Shown piece after piece: positions 6,131 to 6,632 of a DNA stretch of 6,632 nt (positions within the stretch are counted from its first letter, which is position 1; each line of letters opens with the position of its first letter). Both the position numbers and the translations under genes were made by a program. The DNA comes from CAYZYO01 sp964482585 (GTDB lineage Bacteria; Bacillota; Syntrophomonadia; Syntrophomonadales; Syntrophomonadaceae). The notes beneath the pieces are model-generated. The model saw only the letters and a list, made by a program, of their open reading frames with translations. It was not told the origin of the DNA and did not search any database. The DNA is taken from positions 1 to 6,632 of the forward strand of contig CAYZYO010000113.1 in NCBI GenBank assembly GCA_964482585.1, written 5' to 3'.

Positions 6131-6167
6131 TAACATGTTGAATTTTTGAATTATGCAAAAAATCTCA
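6131..6167. repeat. Orphan right end of the MITE-like element (copy 3)
   Basis: AACATGTTGAATTTTTGAAT (6132-6151), continuing as TATGCAAAA to 6160 and then CTCA (6164-6167), matches the right ends of copies 1 and 2 closely. No matching TTTTGCATAAT left end is found between copy 2 and this point. The copy is therefore truncated, rearranged, or shares the left end of copy 2 as part of a longer composite unit (5767-6167). Confidence 0.65.
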
Positions 6168-6216
6168 AATAAATAGTGACAATAGTCTTATTCCATGTTA
6201 TTATCTGCTATGCAGT

Positions 6217-6222
6217 TATAAT
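6217..6222 (+). promoter_or_regulatory. -10 element of ssrA
   Basis: A perfect TATAAT lies 7 bases before the first G of mature tmRNA, which is the usual spacing if transcription starts at or near the mature 5' end. No convincing -35 is seen 16-18 bases upstream. The promoter lies about 50 bases beyond the orphan repeat end, so the repeats do not supply the -10. Confidence 0.6.
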
Positions 6223-6229
6223 TAAACCC

Positions 6230-6582
6230 GGGGGCGTACTGGTTTCGACGGGGGAAAAGATGGGTTGAGTAGCGAGCCGAGTTGCCGCCAGCTCGTAAAA
6301 AAGGTGGAAAACTTAAAATAACTGCAGAAGATAATTTTGCATTAGCAGCCTAAGGCTGCTCGTCCGGCTGGATAACCTCGCGGTTCAGTGCAGGGCGTCA
6401 CACAGCGAGGGTAGCCTTTAGCCTTTTTTCTCGAGGGGCTAAAAGGTGAAATTAATCGGGGATAGCTCGAAAAAGCCTGTTCGTGGGCGTTGGCTGAGCA
6501 AAACTCAAAACACGAACTGCGCTCGGAGAGACTCTTCTGGTCTTTCTTTCGGACGGGGGTTCGACTCCCCCCGCCTCCACCA
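6230..6582 (+). ncRNA. ssrA: Transfer-messenger RNA (tmRNA)
   Basis: Complete one-piece tmRNA of 353 bases that rescues stalled ribosomes with SmpB by adding a degradation tag. The 5' end GGGGGCG (6230-6236) pairs over seven positions with CGCCTCC (6572-6578), followed by A and an encoded CCA (6580-6582). The conserved TACTGGTTTCGACGGGG (6237-6253) and the T-arm GGGGGTTCGACTCCCCC (6555-6571) are present. The tag frame runs 6324-6353 and encodes AEDNFALAA with stop TAA. The stop codon sits in the loop of hairpin GCAGCC (6345-6350) / GGCTGC (6354-6359). The GC-rich part downstream (about 6360-6535) should hold pseudoknots 2-4, which I did not pair in full. It has its own -10 box and a terminator 9 bases after the CCA. 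Confidence 0.97.
6324..6353 (+). other. ssrA: tmRNA tag reading frame, AEDNFALAA
   Basis: The resume codon is GCA (6324-6326) after AATAACT, followed by GAA GAT AAT TTT GCA TTA GCA GCC and TAA. The ending ALAA is the usual recognition signal for ClpXP-type proteases, and the short AEDNF form is common in Clostridia. The mature tag would carry one more alanine, from the charged tmRNA itself. The resume codon is inferred from tag similarity and the conserved upstream context. Confidence 0.9.
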
Positions 6583-6590
6583 AATCAAAT

Positions 6591-6632
6591 ACCATCTATT
6601 GATAAAAGGAATTTTGTCAGCAGGTGGTTTTT
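6591..6632 (+). terminator. Intrinsic terminator of ssrA
   Basis: ACCATCTATTGATAAAA (6591-6607) pairs with TTTTGTCAGCAGGTGGT (6612-6628) at 16 of 17 positions, counting three T-G wobbles. The loop is a GGAA tetraloop (6608-6611), and TTTT runs to the window edge. It begins 9 bases after the encoded CCA. Confidence 0.9.

Noticed and set aside
5897..6136. Minus-strand frame of 79 codons in the smpB–ssrA spacer
   Set aside because: It lies across the palindromic repeat units, and its product reflects the repeats rather than a protein family.
5767..6167. CRISPR array in the repeat-rich spacer
   Set aside because: The units are few, diverged, inverted relative to one another and irregularly spaced, and no cas genes are present.
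6331..6344. TTTTGCATTA inside ssrA resembling the repeat terminus TTTTGCATAAT
   Set aside because: These bases are the tag codons for N-F-A-L and need no repeat origin.

Overview
The window is an AT-rich stretch of bacterial chromosome, most likely from an anaerobic low-GC Firmicute (Clostridia or Halanaerobiales type). The evidence is the strong AAGGAG-type ribosome binding sites, sigma-A-like promoters, intrinsic terminators, a membrane pyrophosphatase, and the gene order esterase–rnr–smpB–ssrA, which is the order known from Bacillus (yvaK–rnr–smpB–ssrA). A run of 10 Ns shows it comes from a draft assembly. All genes lie on the + strand.

Layout. Positions 1-1024 hold the 3' part of a membrane-bound, ion-pumping pyrophosphatase (hppA). 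It enters from the left edge and is broken near its end by the sequence gap at 878-887. The true C-terminus is recognisable after the gap and ends at 1024, followed by a strong terminator hairpin. After a 250-base AT-rich spacer come an Est30-like carboxylesterase (1342-2091) and an HD-domain phosphohydrolase with its own likely promoter (2187-2738), closed by a terminator. A short inverted-repeat element (2830-2946) separates these from RNase R (3020-5131). SmpB (5264-5740) follows with a near-consensus promoter of its own. A 490-base non-coding stretch holds a second copy of the same element, a long hairpin, and the orphan right end of a third copy. The window closes with the complete tmRNA gene ssrA (6230-6582) and its terminator.

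Functional theme. RNase R, SmpB and tmRNA form the trans-translation module: SmpB delivers alanyl-tmRNA to stalled ribosomes, tmRNA encodes the tag AEDNFALAA, and RNase R degrades the faulty mRNA. The esterase and HD protein are common neighbours or passengers with no demonstrated part in this. The pyrophosphatase is a separate energy-conservation gene.

I see no clearly new multi-gene system. The least ordinary content is non-coding: a family of small elements with TTTTGCATAAT termini carrying a GTAG...CTTTAGTC...CCGG module, and the odd structure of the hppA gap, whose two edges look like degraded versions of the same codons.
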